From Bacteroidota bacterium (GTDB lineage Bacteria; Bacteroidota; Bacteroidia; Bacteroidales; Prolixibacteraceae), in the NCBI GenBank assembly GCA_023428545.1, contig JAEYXH010000011.1:1-64000 (forward strand): 64,000 bases of DNA. Reading direction: 5' to 3'. This document shows positions 8,331 to 16,572 of this stretch, one piece after another. The notes below the pieces were generated by a model. It did not search any database. It had not been told where the DNA came from and saw nothing but the letters and a program-made list of their open reading frames with translations. Positions within the stretch are counted from its first letter, which is position 1. Each line of letters starts with the position of its first letter. Made by a program: the position numbers and the translations under genes.

Positions 8331-9398
8331 ATGGGAACAAAGAATTTATTCAAGGCTATCGTCCTCTTTTTATTTGCCGGAGCACTTATGATGACTTCCT
8401 GTGTAAAAGAAGGACCAATGGGATTACCAGGTTTAGACGGGAAAGACGGTGTGGATGGTACCAATGGCCAGAACGGCGTTGATGGTACGGCCAGTTGCAT
8501 TGCTTGTCATAACCAAACCAATAAAGCATTAATTTCAACTCAGTTTGACAATTCAGTACACGGTGAAGGCCCTAATGTGGCTTACGCCGGTGCACGTTCA
8601 GGTTGTGCAACCTGTCACTCAGGCAATGGTTTTGTTGCTGCAAAAACGCTTGGCGTAAGGGATTTGCCTGCTAACTTGGACAAAGGTGAACCATTTACCT
8701 GTGCGACTTGCCACACTTCACACCAGACTTTTGATTTTGCCAATGACGGTCCTGATTATGCACTTCGACTGACTGATCCTCTCAAACCCTATATGGATTT
8801 AACTGGTTCTGTAGAAATTGACATGGGAGCTTCAAACATTTGTATTGACTGCCACCAGCCGCGTGAATCTGCACCGATTGCCGATGCGGAAGGTAATTTC
8901 TATATCGCTAATAACCGTTTCGGTCCTCACTACAGTACTCAGGCAGTTGTTGTTGAAGGTATCTGGGGTTACAATTTTGCCCAGGCTTCCACTGCCATTC
9001 CCGGCGCAGGATCACACCCGCACCGTACTGCCGCATCCTGCAACTCATGCCACATGCATGACAGCACCAACGGTACTGTAGGTGGTCACACCTGGAATGT
9101 AGGGCCGTCTGCTTGTTCAAGCTGCCATGCCGGAATTAATACTGCTGAGGCAATTCAGGCTGCAAAAGCTGAGTACTATGAACTCTTTAACGAGCTGGGA
9201 GAAAAACTGGTTGAGAAAGGAGCCATGCGCGTAACTGCATCCGGATCACTCGAGCCTAATCCTCAGACAACCGTGCCGATTGATGTTGCAGGTGCGTTGT
9301 TCAACTATCGTCTTCTATATGGCGACCATAGTGGTGGTATCCACAACCCGGCTTATGCCAAAGCTCTGCTCAAGAATTCAATTGAAGCTCTGAACTAA
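8331..9398 (+). CDS. Hexaheme c-type cytochrome lipoprotein with collagen-like linker
   Basis: 355 aa from the ATG at 8331; a 16-codon-longer start at 8283 is open, but the shorter form begins a clean lipoprotein signal (MGTKNLFKAI, hydrophobic core, MMTSC with Cys24). Directly after the lipid site come nine Gly-X-Y triplets (residues 28-54, GPMGLPGLDGKDG and onward), a collagen-like spacer. Six CxxCH haem sites follow: CIACH, CATCH, CATCH, CIDCH, CNSCH, CSSCH. The last 80 residues have no haem site and contain a helix and an AGALFNYRLL segment. The protein is probably outer-membrane-anchored, with the linker holding the haem domain away from the lipid. Role inferred as an electron-transfer or terminal reductase component; no substrate motif recognised. 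Followed by a strong terminator. Confidence 0.85.
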   Translation: MGTKNLFKAIVLFLFAGALMMTSCVKEGPMGLPGLDGKDGVDGTNGQNGVDGTASCIACHNQTNKALISTQFDNSVHGEGPNVAYAGARSGCATCHSGNGFVAAKTLGVRDLPANLDKGEPFTCATCHTSHQTFDFANDGPDYALRLTDPLKPYMDLTGSVEIDMGASNICIDCHQPRESAPIADAEGNFYIANNRFGPHYSTQAVVVEGIWGYNFAQASTAIPGAGSHPHRTAASCNSCHMHDSTNGTVGGHTWNVGPSACSSCHAGINTAEAIQAAKAEYYELFNELGEKLVEKGAMRVTASGSLEPNPQTTVPIDVAGALFNYRLLYGDHSGGIHNPAYAKALLKNSIEALN

Positions 9399-9410
9399 GA
9401 GATATTAACT

Positions 9411-9441
9411 AAAAGACTTCCCTGACTTGGGGAAGTCTTTT
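9411..9441 (+). terminator. Terminator between cytochrome genes
   Basis: AAAAGACTTCCC (9411-9422) pairs perfectly with GGGAAGTCTTTT (9430-9441) around a 7-base loop. No obvious new promoter follows before 9537, so it may act by partial read-through, lowering the output of downstream genes. Confidence 0.8.
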
Positions 9442-9536
9442 AACAATCCAGTATTCACAGTTTGGTATCAGGTTTGTAATACCTTCCATGTGATCATAGC
9501 TAAGAGTTCATGGCTAACATCAAAAACAAGAATTTT

Positions 9537-9920
9537 ATGAAAAAAATAAATATATCGGTCATCTTAATTTTCCTGATATTGGCACTCGCAGGTTGTAAGT
9601 ATGATTTCATTCTTGAAGAGGAAGCACCACCAGTTGATCCCTCAGGACCTGAAATCAGCTATGCCCAGCAGATTCAGCCCATATTCAATGCAGGTTGCGT
9701 AGGATGTCACAAAGCCGGTGCCACGCCTCCAAACCTGGTTTCCGGAAGTTCATATGCCGCAATCAATACCAGTAAGTATATTAATACTGCAACTCCTGCC
9801 GAAAGTGGTATTTATAAGGTTCCTGCACCTGCCGGAACTACTCACAGGCACAAAACCTACACTGCCTCTGAGGCTGCCCTGATTCTTGGATGGATACAGC
9901 AGGGAGCTAAAAACAATTAA
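9537..9920 (+). CDS. Monoheme cytochrome lipoprotein
   Basis: 127 aa from the ATG at 9537 (MKKINISVIL); nine further codons upstream are open but dilute the signal sequence. The signal peptide ends at the lipobox LALAGC. A single haem site CVGCH follows near residue 58 in the context YAQQIQPIFNAGCVGCHKAG, typical of small c-type cytochrome domains with a GATPPNL loop. A distal methionine ligand is not obvious, so the second axial ligand may be His from THRHKTY. Probably faces the periplasm or the cell surface. The DUF5777 barrel gene follows 20 bases later. Confidence 0.8.
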   Translation: MKKINISVILIFLILALAGCKYDFILEEEAPPVDPSGPEISYAQQIQPIFNAGCVGCHKAGATPPNLVSGSSYAAINTSKYINTATPAESGIYKVPAPAGTTHRHKTYTASEAALILGWIQQGAKNN

Positions 9921-9940
9921 CCATGGTTAAATCGGATAAA

Positions 9941-10852
9941 ATGAAAAAAGCGATATTATATCTTATTCTGGCAGGTTTGTTTAATCTGGGTGTTTTTGCC
10001 CAGGATGAAGAAGTTCAGGAGAAAGACCGGCCAGTTAGGGCTCCTTTCGCCAGTGGATTGCTTCTTGATAACCAAACCACATACATTCCTTCGGTGAAAA
10101 CCCTGGAATACGTTATACAGCATAAATTCGGAAATGTGCAAAACGGCCGTTCTGATCTTTGGGGTATCTATGCTCCGGGAGCCAACATCCGTCTTGGAGT
10201 CAATTATGTACCATTCAAAAACTTCCAGATAGGTGTGGGCGGTACCAAAAAGAACATGTATACCGATTTTAATGCCAAGTGGACCATTGTTGAACAGACC
10301 CGGAGAAATACCATACCTGTTGCCGTAGCATTGTATGGAGTAATGGCCATCGACGGCCGCAACGAAAGTGCATTCGGAACCGGACAGGTTGTTGGCACCA
10401 AAGGCCCAACACTTCCTCATTCAGTAAACTTCCAGGATCGCCTTTCCTATTTTTCCCAATTGATCATCAGCCGTAAATTTGGTGAAGCGGTTTCTCTTCA
10501 GGCTGGCGCCAGCTTCTCACACTACAATATGGTAGTTTGGGATGGTGACCACGATAAGATTGGTCTTCACTTTAACGGTAGGGTCAATTTTTCTCCGCAG
10601 TCATCAATTATTTTTAACTATGATGTGCCCCTGAAAATTAAAGATATTTCAGAACAGCGTGAATGGATCAATCACCCCGAACCCAATATTTCGATTGGTT
10701 GGGAGATTGCCACCAGTACACACGCGTTCCATATTTATGCTGGTACAGCTGATGGAATTGTTCCACAGGATATGATGATGCATAATCTGAATAAACCGGG
10801 TTGGGATAGTTTCGCATTGGGCTTTACCATCACACGTCTTTGGAATTTTTAG
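9941..10852 (+). CDS. DUF5777-type outer-membrane beta-barrel protein
   Basis: 303 aa from the ATG at 9941 (MKKAILYLIL), with a signal peptide cut after VFAQ; an ATG 18 bases upstream is also open. The mature protein alternates hydrophobic and polar residues in many short strands and ends in phenylalanine (RLWNF), as outer-membrane barrels do. Landmarks that I associate with the DUF5777 barrel family are LEYVIQHKFG, GIYAPGANIRLGVNY, DFNAKWTI, and EIATSTHAFHIY. No haem site. Placed between cytochromes, it could be the porin sheath of an electron conduit; this is inference. Confidence 0.8.
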   Translation: MKKAILYLILAGLFNLGVFAQDEEVQEKDRPVRAPFASGLLLDNQTTYIPSVKTLEYVIQHKFGNVQNGRSDLWGIYAPGANIRLGVNYVPFKNFQIGVGGTKKNMYTDFNAKWTIVEQTRRNTIPVAVALYGVMAIDGRNESAFGTGQVVGTKGPTLPHSVNFQDRLSYFSQLIISRKFGEAVSLQAGASFSHYNMVVWDGDHDKIGLHFNGRVNFSPQSSIIFNYDVPLKIKDISEQREWINHPEPNISIGWEIATSTHAFHIYAGTADGIVPQDMMMHNLNKPGWDSFALGFTITRLWNF

Positions 10853-10873
10853 TCATTTTTTAAATTAAAAACT

Positions 10874-11290
10874 ATGAAAGCAAAAAATCTCGTTTTCACA
10901 TTAGCAGCACTGGTTCTTGGTGTTGTTCTCATGTCATTTGTAAGTGCACCTCAGCAGAAAAAGGGTGAAGCCTGGAAAATTCCTGCCGAGTACAAAGCCA
11001 AAAAGAACCCGGTTAAGGGTGATGCCAGCCTTGAACGTCTTGGAAAAGCCGCTTGGGCAAAACACTGCCGCTCATGCCATGGTAACCTTGGTAAAGGTGA
11101 TGGCCCAAAAGCCGCCAGCATGAAAACTTTCCCAGGTGATTTCAGTGCAACTGATTTCCAGGCACATACCGACGGTGATATTTATTACATGTCGTTTGTT
11201 GGCCGTGGCGAAATGCCAAACTTCGAAAGTAAAATTACTGACGAAGAAGAGCGTTGGGCTGTTGTCAACCTGATCAGGACAATGAAATAA
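10874..11290 (+). CDS. Class I cytochrome c, periplasmic
   Basis: 138 aa. A signal peptide (MKAKNLVFTLAALVLGVVLM, then SFVSAPQ) is followed by one haem site CRSCH near residue 65 and a methionine ligand in GRGEMPNFE near residue 116, the pattern of a small soluble class I cytochrome c. GKGDGPKA after the haem site is typical of this group. It is probably the mobile or tethered carrier between the membrane-anchored and outer-membrane haem proteins of this operon. A strong hairpin terminator follows. Confidence 0.9.
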   Translation: MKAKNLVFTLAALVLGVVLMSFVSAPQQKKGEAWKIPAEYKAKKNPVKGDASLERLGKAAWAKHCRSCHGNLGKGDGPKAASMKTFPGDFSATDFQAHTDGDIYYMSFVGRGEMPNFESKITDEEERWAVVNLIRTMK

Positions 11291-11300
11291 ATCTATTTGC

Positions 11301-11346
11301 AATACGCATCGAATCCGTTTATTCGGATCGATGCGTATTTTTTTTT
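11301..11346 (+). terminator. Strong terminator after the class I cytochrome gene
   Basis: AATACGCATCGAATCCG (11301-11317) pairs with CGGATCGATGCGTATT (11324-11339) with one bulged A, followed by a run of Ts to 11346. The next start codon is only 17 bases on, so downstream genes need read-through or an unseen promoter. Confidence 0.88.
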
Positions 11347-11363
11347 AACCAAATTGATGTAAA

Positions 11364-12305
11364 ATGCTGAACCTAAAGGGATTTTTATGTTTTATTGCAG
11401 GCCTGCTGGTGATGTCGCATGTCTCGGCTCAGGAGAATGCCATGAGGGAGGAGAACCAGGTCTGTCTCAGCTGTCACAGCAAACAAACCTATTCCTTTTT
11501 TAACGATTGGTCGGGTCAGGACGAAAAAAGGCTGATGAACCCGCATCTGGTAATCGATTCGGTCATGTTTATGAGCGGTGTTCATAAAACATTTGCCTGT
11601 ACCGATTGCCATTCAATGGATTACGAAACGTATCCGCACATGCACGAGCTTAAGCTGGAACCGATGGCCACCTGCCTTGACTGTCATGGTGGTGATCCCC
11701 ACTACGAACAGTACCAGTTTGAGAAAATTGATGAAGAGTTTCAGAAGAGTGTCCACTTCCAGAGGGCTGGTGACCTCTTTACCTGCAGTAAATGTCACGA
11801 CCAGCATTACTACCAGAATGCTGCCAGGACCAGTTCAACCGTTGGAGAGATCGTTAGTATCGATAATCAGATGTGTCTTACATGCCACTCAAATCCTGCC
11901 CAGTACAGCCTCTCTACCAATGCCGAATTCCCCAATCTTAACTTAGTACACGAATGGCTTCCCAACCAGGAACTTCATTTCAGAAGTGTACGCTGTATTG
12001 ATTGCCATAGTGAGTTTAACCAAGACCTGATGGTCTCCCATAATATCCAACCCAAAGAGAATGCCGTGAAAAAGTGTGCTGAATGCCACTCTGCCAATAC
12101 CATGCTTCAGGCCACGCTCTATCGTTACGAGAACATCCAGTCACGCGAAGACCAGGGATTTTTCTCATCCATTCAGAGTAATCAGGCCTACATCATTGGT
12201 GCAAACCAGGTTCCGCTTTTTAAGTATCTTACCATTGGAGTCATTGCATTAATGGTAATCGGAATCTCAGTTCACATCGCATTCAGGGTTATCTTAAAAA
12301 AGTAA
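11364..12305 (+). CDS. Seven-heme c-type cytochrome with C-terminal membrane anchor
   Basis: 313 aa. A signal peptide (ends HVSAQ) leads into a domain with seven CxxCH sites: CLSCH, CTDCH, CLDCH, CSKCH, CLTCH, CIDCH, CAECH. Extra histidines (GVHKTF, SVHFQR, LVHEW, VSHNIQ) can supply the second axial ligands, as in cytochrome c3/NrfH-like domains. A single transmembrane helix (about 287-308, YLTIGVIALMVIGISVHIAF) ends in a positive tail, so the haem domain sits in the periplasm. It is five bases from the cytochrome b gene. The pair looks like Geobacter CbcL split into two proteins, suggesting a quinol oxidase module. Confidence 0.88.
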   Translation: MLNLKGFLCFIAGLLVMSHVSAQENAMREENQVCLSCHSKQTYSFFNDWSGQDEKRLMNPHLVIDSVMFMSGVHKTFACTDCHSMDYETYPHMHELKLEPMATCLDCHGGDPHYEQYQFEKIDEEFQKSVHFQRAGDLFTCSKCHDQHYYQNAARTSSTVGEIVSIDNQMCLTCHSNPAQYSLSTNAEFPNLNLVHEWLPNQELHFRSVRCIDCHSEFNQDLMVSHNIQPKENAVKKCAECHSANTMLQATLYRYENIQSREDQGFFSSIQSNQAYIIGANQVPLFKYLTIGVIALMVIGISVHIAFRVILKK

Positions 12306-12310
12306 GTGTC

Positions 12311-12931
12311 ATGTCTGAAAAAAGATTATATTTCTATCCAGTCTGGCTTCGCATCTGGCATGCCATCAATGCCTTGGGAATATTGATTCTCATCTTGACC
12401 GGTTTTTTTATGCATTATGCCATCCATGGCGATTTACTTGATTTTGCCTTGTTGGTGACTTTGCATAATGTAACCGGAATCATTCTTGCTGCCAATTACC
12501 TGTTTTTTGTTTTCGGTAACTTGTTTTTTAATAACTACCGTTTTTATAGGTTGAAGACCAAAGGATTATTTGACCGTCTTACCCGTCAGGGTTTATATTA
12601 TGCATTTGGGATGTTTAAGAACCAGCAGCCACCTTTTCCGCTCAGCGAAAAGCGCAAGTTCAATCCCATGCAAAAATTTGCCTATTTCTTTGTCATGTAT
12701 CTGCTTGTTCCTTTGGTGATAGCATCTGGAATTGGTTTGTTGTTTCCCGAGTTTATAGTCGAAAAAGTATATAATCTCAGTGGGGTGTTTCTGACCGCTA
12801 TTTTTCATGCCGGATTAGGTTTCTTGATTTTTGTTTTCCTTCTTGTTCATCTCTATGCTGCTTCCATTGGGAAGAGCCCATTGAAAAATTTCCGGAGTAT
12901 CGTTACCGGATGGCATGAGCCCAACCATTGA
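12311..12931 (+). CDS. HydC/FdnI-like diheme cytochrome b, membrane subunit
   Basis: 206 aa with four transmembrane segments (about 13-36, 46-72, 122-146, 158-184). Candidate haem b ligands are H17 and H52 in the first two segments and H166 and H180 in the last. The stretch FNPMQKFAYFFVMYLLVP matches the style of HydC/FdnI/thiosulfate-reductase b subunits. It likely takes electrons from menaquinol and passes them to the adjacent seven-heme protein. It is the last gene before a terminator, completing the cytochrome block. Confidence 0.85.
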   Translation: MSEKRLYFYPVWLRIWHAINALGILILILTGFFMHYAIHGDLLDFALLVTLHNVTGIILAANYLFFVFGNLFFNNYRFYRLKTKGLFDRLTRQGLYYAFGMFKNQQPPFPLSEKRKFNPMQKFAYFFVMYLLVPLVIASGIGLLFPEFIVEKVYNLSGVFLTAIFHAGLGFLIFVFLLVHLYAASIGKSPLKNFRSIVTGWHEPNH

Positions 12932-12969
12932 GATAGGTCTTTTTTAATCAATCAGAACCAATAAGTTTG

Positions 12970-12999
12970 AAAGAGGCGCCAGTTTCCTGGTGCCTCTTT
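12970..12999 (+). terminator. Terminator closing the cytochrome operon
   Basis: A 13-pair stem: AAAGAGGCGCCAG (12970-12982) with CTGGTGCCTCTTT (12987-12999), one G-T wobble and a 4-base loop; the T tract is short and interrupted. Confidence 0.8.
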
Positions 13000-13098
13000 G
13001 TTGTTATGAGGATTCCATTCAATGATTCGGCGGATGATTGAATTTGACTTTCGTCGTCAGTCAGTCTTTTCATGATCCGTTTTAATTCATTTTATTTG

Positions 13099-13106
13099 TA
13101 AGTTTA
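13099..13106 (+). promoter_or_regulatory. -7-like element before the M20 deacylase
   Basis: TAAGTTTA is one base off TAnnTTTG. It would give a very short leader before ATG 13119. No clear -33 element. Confidence 0.35.
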
Positions 13107-13118
13107 ATGCTTGCGATT

Positions 13119-14165
13119 ATGAATGATTATATCCAACTCCTGATCAGGTTGATCAGAACTCCTTCTTTCAGCAAAAACGAATCGGATGTTGCCGGCATAA
13201 TCCGTCAATTCCTGCATGAGAGAAATATAAATTTCCAAACACACAAGAACAATACATGGGTGATCCGGCCTGGTATTGATCCATTGAAACCTACCATTCT
13301 TTTGAATTCACACATCGATACCGTTAAGCCGGTTCCGGGGTGGACGGTTGACCCATTTGGGGCCATCGAGGAAGGGGATCGTATCACCGGTCTTGGAAGC
13401 AATGACGCGGGAGCTCCTTTGGTTGTGCTAATGGCAGTGTTTATGCATTTCATGAACGGCAAGGATATCCCCTGGAACCTTGTGTATGCAGCAACGGCTG
13501 AGGAGGAAAATTCGGGCCCTGATGGATTTGAATCAATTAAAGCTTTTCTTCCTCCCATTGACTTCGCGATTGTGGGAGAACCTACCCGAATGGAAGTGGC
13601 TGTTGCAGAGCGGGGTTTGCTTGTGCTTGATTGCTATGCACATGGGAAATCGGGCCATGCCGCGCGTGAAGAGGGCGAAAATGCACTCTATATTGCATTG
13701 GACGATATCAGAAAACTACGCGACTATAATTTTGAGATGGTCTCGGATGTATTGGGGCGGGTGAAGGTTACTGCTACGCAGATAGAGGCAGGTACCCAGC
13801 ATAATGTTGTTCCCGATATTTGCCATTTTGTACTCGATGTGAGGACCAACGAGTGTTACACAAACCATGAACTTTTTACCCTTATTTCGGATTTGATCCG
13901 ATCAGAAGTCAAGCCTCGTTCATTCCGGTTGAATTCTTCGGGCATTCCTGCCGATCACCCTTTTGCCATCAGGGTTAAAGAATTGGGAATACCCATGTAT
14001 GGTTCGCCCACAACTTCTGACCAGGCTATCATGCCCTGGCCATCGGTTAAAATGGGACCGGGTGATTCGGCCCGTTCCCATACGGCGAATGAGTATATAT
14101 TGAGGTCCGAAATAGAAACTGCTTTTTCCTTGTATGTAAAAATTATGGAAGGTTTCGTTCTGTGA
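13119..14165 (+). CDS. M20 deacylase, ArgE-like (acylornithine/acylcitrulline deacylase)
   Basis: 348 aa. Zinc-binding and catalytic residues of the M20 family are visible: NSHIDTVKP (His, Asp), the bridging Asp in GLGSNDAGAP, the catalytic Glu pair in TAEEENSG, and GEPTRMEVAVAERG. The dimerisation domain is about 165-275. Bacteroidota use such an enzyme to remove the N-acyl group in arginine synthesis, which fits the succinylornithine carbamoyltransferase at 2528 in this window; the exact substrate is inferred. I chose ATG 13119 over 13107 because a -7-like TAAGTTTA ends at 13106, making the upstream ATG too close to the promoter. Confidence 0.85.
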   Translation: MNDYIQLLIRLIRTPSFSKNESDVAGIIRQFLHERNINFQTHKNNTWVIRPGIDPLKPTILLNSHIDTVKPVPGWTVDPFGAIEEGDRITGLGSNDAGAPLVVLMAVFMHFMNGKDIPWNLVYAATAEEENSGPDGFESIKAFLPPIDFAIVGEPTRMEVAVAERGLLVLDCYAHGKSGHAAREEGENALYIALDDIRKLRDYNFEMVSDVLGRVKVTATQIEAGTQHNVVPDICHFVLDVRTNECYTNHELFTLISDLIRSEVKPRSFRLNSSGIPADHPFAIRVKELGIPMYGSPTTSDQAIMPWPSVKMGPGDSARSHTANEYILRSEIETAFSLYVKIMEGFVL

Positions 14166-14404
14166 TCCAATAAAGAACTGCCGGGTAGAAGTCTGGAAGA
14201 AACCGGATTTCAAATCACTTTTTCTGATTTTTATGTGTCGGGCCAATTTGAAATGGGTGGCTTAAAACACGTTTGAGCTTTACTTAAATATTTGTGAATC
14301 AGGATTTGTGTAATGTAAACCGTTATTTTTTTCGATCAATATTTTATGTGCCCTATCATTTAGTATCTTACGGGATCTGAATTATGATTTTAAATTCCAT
14401 TTCC

Positions 14405-15265
14405 ATGAAACTGATCCGCGTACTTTCCCTTGTTGCATTTTTTATTGCATATTTCCCTGTTTCAGGGCAGGAACGGGTTGTAAATTCCGATGATATAGCC
14501 ATTGTTGAGAGGATCCTCAAGGATTTCAAGGAGGCAGATAAATCGGATCCAGGTAAGCTTTTAAAGGATGTTGCACTTACCTTTCTGGAAACTCCCTATG
14601 TGGCGCATACGTTGGAAACAGGTCCTGACGAGAAAATGGTGATCAATTTACGTGAACTCGATTGTACTACGTATGCCGAGAATTGTCTTGCATTGGTTCA
14701 TACAATACTTTCTGATCAACCATCTTTCGATACTTTTAGTCGCGAATTGGAACGTATCAGATACAGGGATGGTGTTCGATCAGGTTACATATCGCGACTT
14801 CATTATTTCAGCGAATGGATTGACAATAACGTACGTAAAGGATATGTCGTTGATGTCGCAAGGAGTATCAAGGCTCCGGAACTGACTACCAAAGTGGGAT
14901 TTATGGGTGATCATCCTGCCAGTTACCCGGTTTTGAAATCCCATCCTGAGTTAGTGCCTCAGCTGAAAAGTTACGAGGGGAAAGTCTCGGATACGAAGCG
15001 CTGGTATATTCCAATCGCTGATTTTGATAAATATGAGCATTCAATTCAGGACGGCGATATCATCGGCATCGCCACAAGTGTGAAGGGACTGGATGTAACC
15101 CATGTGGTTATTGCTTCCCGTGAAAAGCAACGTCTATCCTTTATCCATGCCAGTTCAGCGGCAGAAAAGGTTGTACTTGATCCATTGACGTTAAAGGAGT
15201 ACCTGTCGAAGGGGAAATCAAACACGGGCATCATGGTGGTGCGCCCTGTTCGGTTGCATCCCTAG
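14405..15265 (+). CDS. DUF1460 secreted amidase-like protein
   Basis: 286 aa from the ATG at 14405 (MKLIRVLSLV), which begins a signal peptide cut near PVSGQ; seven more codons upstream are open. The probable nucleophile is the cysteine in RELDCTTYAEN near residue 88, with a histidine in LDVTHVVIA and another in FIHASS, the layout of DUF1460 proteins related to NlpC/P60 cysteine hydrolases. The known structural relative is an N-acetylmuramoyl-L-alanine-amidase-like enzyme, so a role in peptidoglycan turnover or muropeptide recovery is likely. It appears to be transcribed on its own. Confidence 0.82.
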   Translation: MKLIRVLSLVAFFIAYFPVSGQERVVNSDDIAIVERILKDFKEADKSDPGKLLKDVALTFLETPYVAHTLETGPDEKMVINLRELDCTTYAENCLALVHTILSDQPSFDTFSRELERIRYRDGVRSGYISRLHYFSEWIDNNVRKGYVVDVARSIKAPELTTKVGFMGDHPASYPVLKSHPELVPQLKSYEGKVSDTKRWYIPIADFDKYEHSIQDGDIIGIATSVKGLDVTHVVIASREKQRLSFIHASSAAEKVVLDPLTLKEYLSKGKSNTGIMVVRPVRLHP

Positions 15266-15367
15266 TATGCAAGCCTGCGCATAAAAAGGGCAGTATTTTT
15301 TATTAAGTCAGGCAAGAACCATGATTTTCCATACATGTAAGAAATTCATTCAATAACTACTGATAGT

Positions 15368-16477
15368 ATGAGATCGATAAACCTATTGATGATTTTAATG
15401 GTGCTTACCGTTGGGAGCGTAAATGCAAAAAGGAATCCTGATTTTGCGATATTTCAGCCTAAATATATAAAGAAAGCCATGAACAAGGCAGCGGAGTGGC
15501 AGTTGCAAAACCCAAAACATGCCCTGTATGACTGGACCAATGGTGCCTTTTATGCCGGACTGTTTGCAGGGTGGGAAACCACCAAATCCAAAACCATGTA
15601 TAAGGCAATGCTTCAAATGGGGGAGGAGAACATGTGGAAGCCGGGTCCACGCCTGCATCATGCCGATGACCATGTCATTTGTCAGACTTACCTTGACTTG
15701 TACAGGGAAACGGGTGACCGGCAAATGATCCAACCCTTTATTGAAGCGATGGAGAAGTTTCGTGATACTCCCTACACGCCAAAAGATATTGAGAAAATTA
15801 CGTGGTGGTGGTGTGATGCTTTATTTATGGCACCTCCAGCCCTTGTGAAACTCGGTAACATACTGGAAGATCCTCAATGGTTTGCGTTAAACGACAGGCT
15901 ATTTGAAGAATGCCATGAGTTGCTGTACGACCAGGAGGAGCATTTATACGCGCGGGATATCCGGTATAAATGGAATGAGCCGGGAATTGAAACCCTCAAG
16001 GAAGATAACGGGAATAAGATATTCTGGTCGAGAGGCAACGGATGGGTGTTGGCCGGACTGGCCCGTGTTCTGCAAGAGCTTCCGGCCGATTACCCTAAGC
16101 GATCCTTTTATCTTCAAAACTTTCGGGAAATGGCAGCCAGGGTTGCAGGTTTACAGCAACCAGACGGATTGTGGAGAGCCAGTTTGCTTGATCCGGAATC
16201 GTATCCGGGAGGAGAGGCCAGTGGTTCAGGATTTTATTGTTATGCGTTGGCCTGGGGAATTAATGAGGGCATTCTTGACAGGGATACTTATCTTCCCGTT
16301 ATCAGAAAAGCCTGGGCAGGACTGAACTCCCTGATACAGCCCGATGGCCGTGTGGGTTGGGTACAGCCAATTGGTGCCGATCCACGGAAAAACTTCAGTG
16401 CTGATAGTTGGGAAGTGTATGGTACAGGAGCATTTTTGCTGGCTGGAAGCGAGGTGATTAAATTGCCACGAAAATAA
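15368..16477 (+). CDS. Glycoside hydrolase family 105 (unsaturated rhamnogalacturonyl hydrolase-like)
   Basis: 369 aa with a signal peptide (ends SVNA). The rest is the all-helical (alpha/alpha)6 barrel of GH105/GH88, with the typical helix starts DWTNGAFYAGLFAGW, ADDHVICQTYLDLY, the catalytic-Asp region TWWWCDALFMAPP, and WSRGNGWVLAGLARVL. These enzymes hydrate the terminal unsaturated uronic acid of pectin or glycosaminoglycan fragments made by lyases. It is periplasmic by its signal. No SusC/SusD genes or lyases are nearby, so it is not in a visible polysaccharide-utilisation locus. Confidence 0.9.
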   Translation: MRSINLLMILMVLTVGSVNAKRNPDFAIFQPKYIKKAMNKAAEWQLQNPKHALYDWTNGAFYAGLFAGWETTKSKTMYKAMLQMGEENMWKPGPRLHHADDHVICQTYLDLYRETGDRQMIQPFIEAMEKFRDTPYTPKDIEKITWWWCDALFMAPPALVKLGNILEDPQWFALNDRLFEECHELLYDQEEHLYARDIRYKWNEPGIETLKEDNGNKIFWSRGNGWVLAGLARVLQELPADYPKRSFYLQNFREMAARVAGLQQPDGLWRASLLDPESYPGGEASGSGFYCYALAWGINEGILDRDTYLPVIRKAWAGLNSLIQPDGRVGWVQPIGADPRKNFSADSWEVYGTGAFLLAGSEVIKLPRK

Positions 16478-16507
16478 GTGACTGCAAAATTCATTTTAGA
16501 TAATAAA

Positions 16508-16538
16508 AAAGCTTCATCCGGATTACGAATGAAGCTTT
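16508..16538. terminator. Bidirectional terminator between convergent genes
   Basis: AAAGCTTCAT (16508-16517) pairs with ATGAAGCTTT (16529-16538). A-rich sequence precedes it and T-rich follows, so it can serve both the GH105 gene and the minus-strand gene at 16573. Confidence 0.75.
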
Positions 16539-16572
16539 CTTATTTCTTGCGAGAACTTCGATGAATTGGATT

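Noticed and set aside
7122..9476. 14-base repeat TGGTATCAGGTTTG at 7122-7135 and 9463-9476, both intergenic near the cytochrome genes
   Set aside because: A handful of chance 14-base matches is expected in 64 kb; without a third copy or dyad symmetry it is not evidence of a shared site.
15368..16477. Polysaccharide-utilisation locus around the GH105 gene
   Set aside because: No SusC/SusD pair, lyase, sulfatase or hybrid regulator is present on either side.
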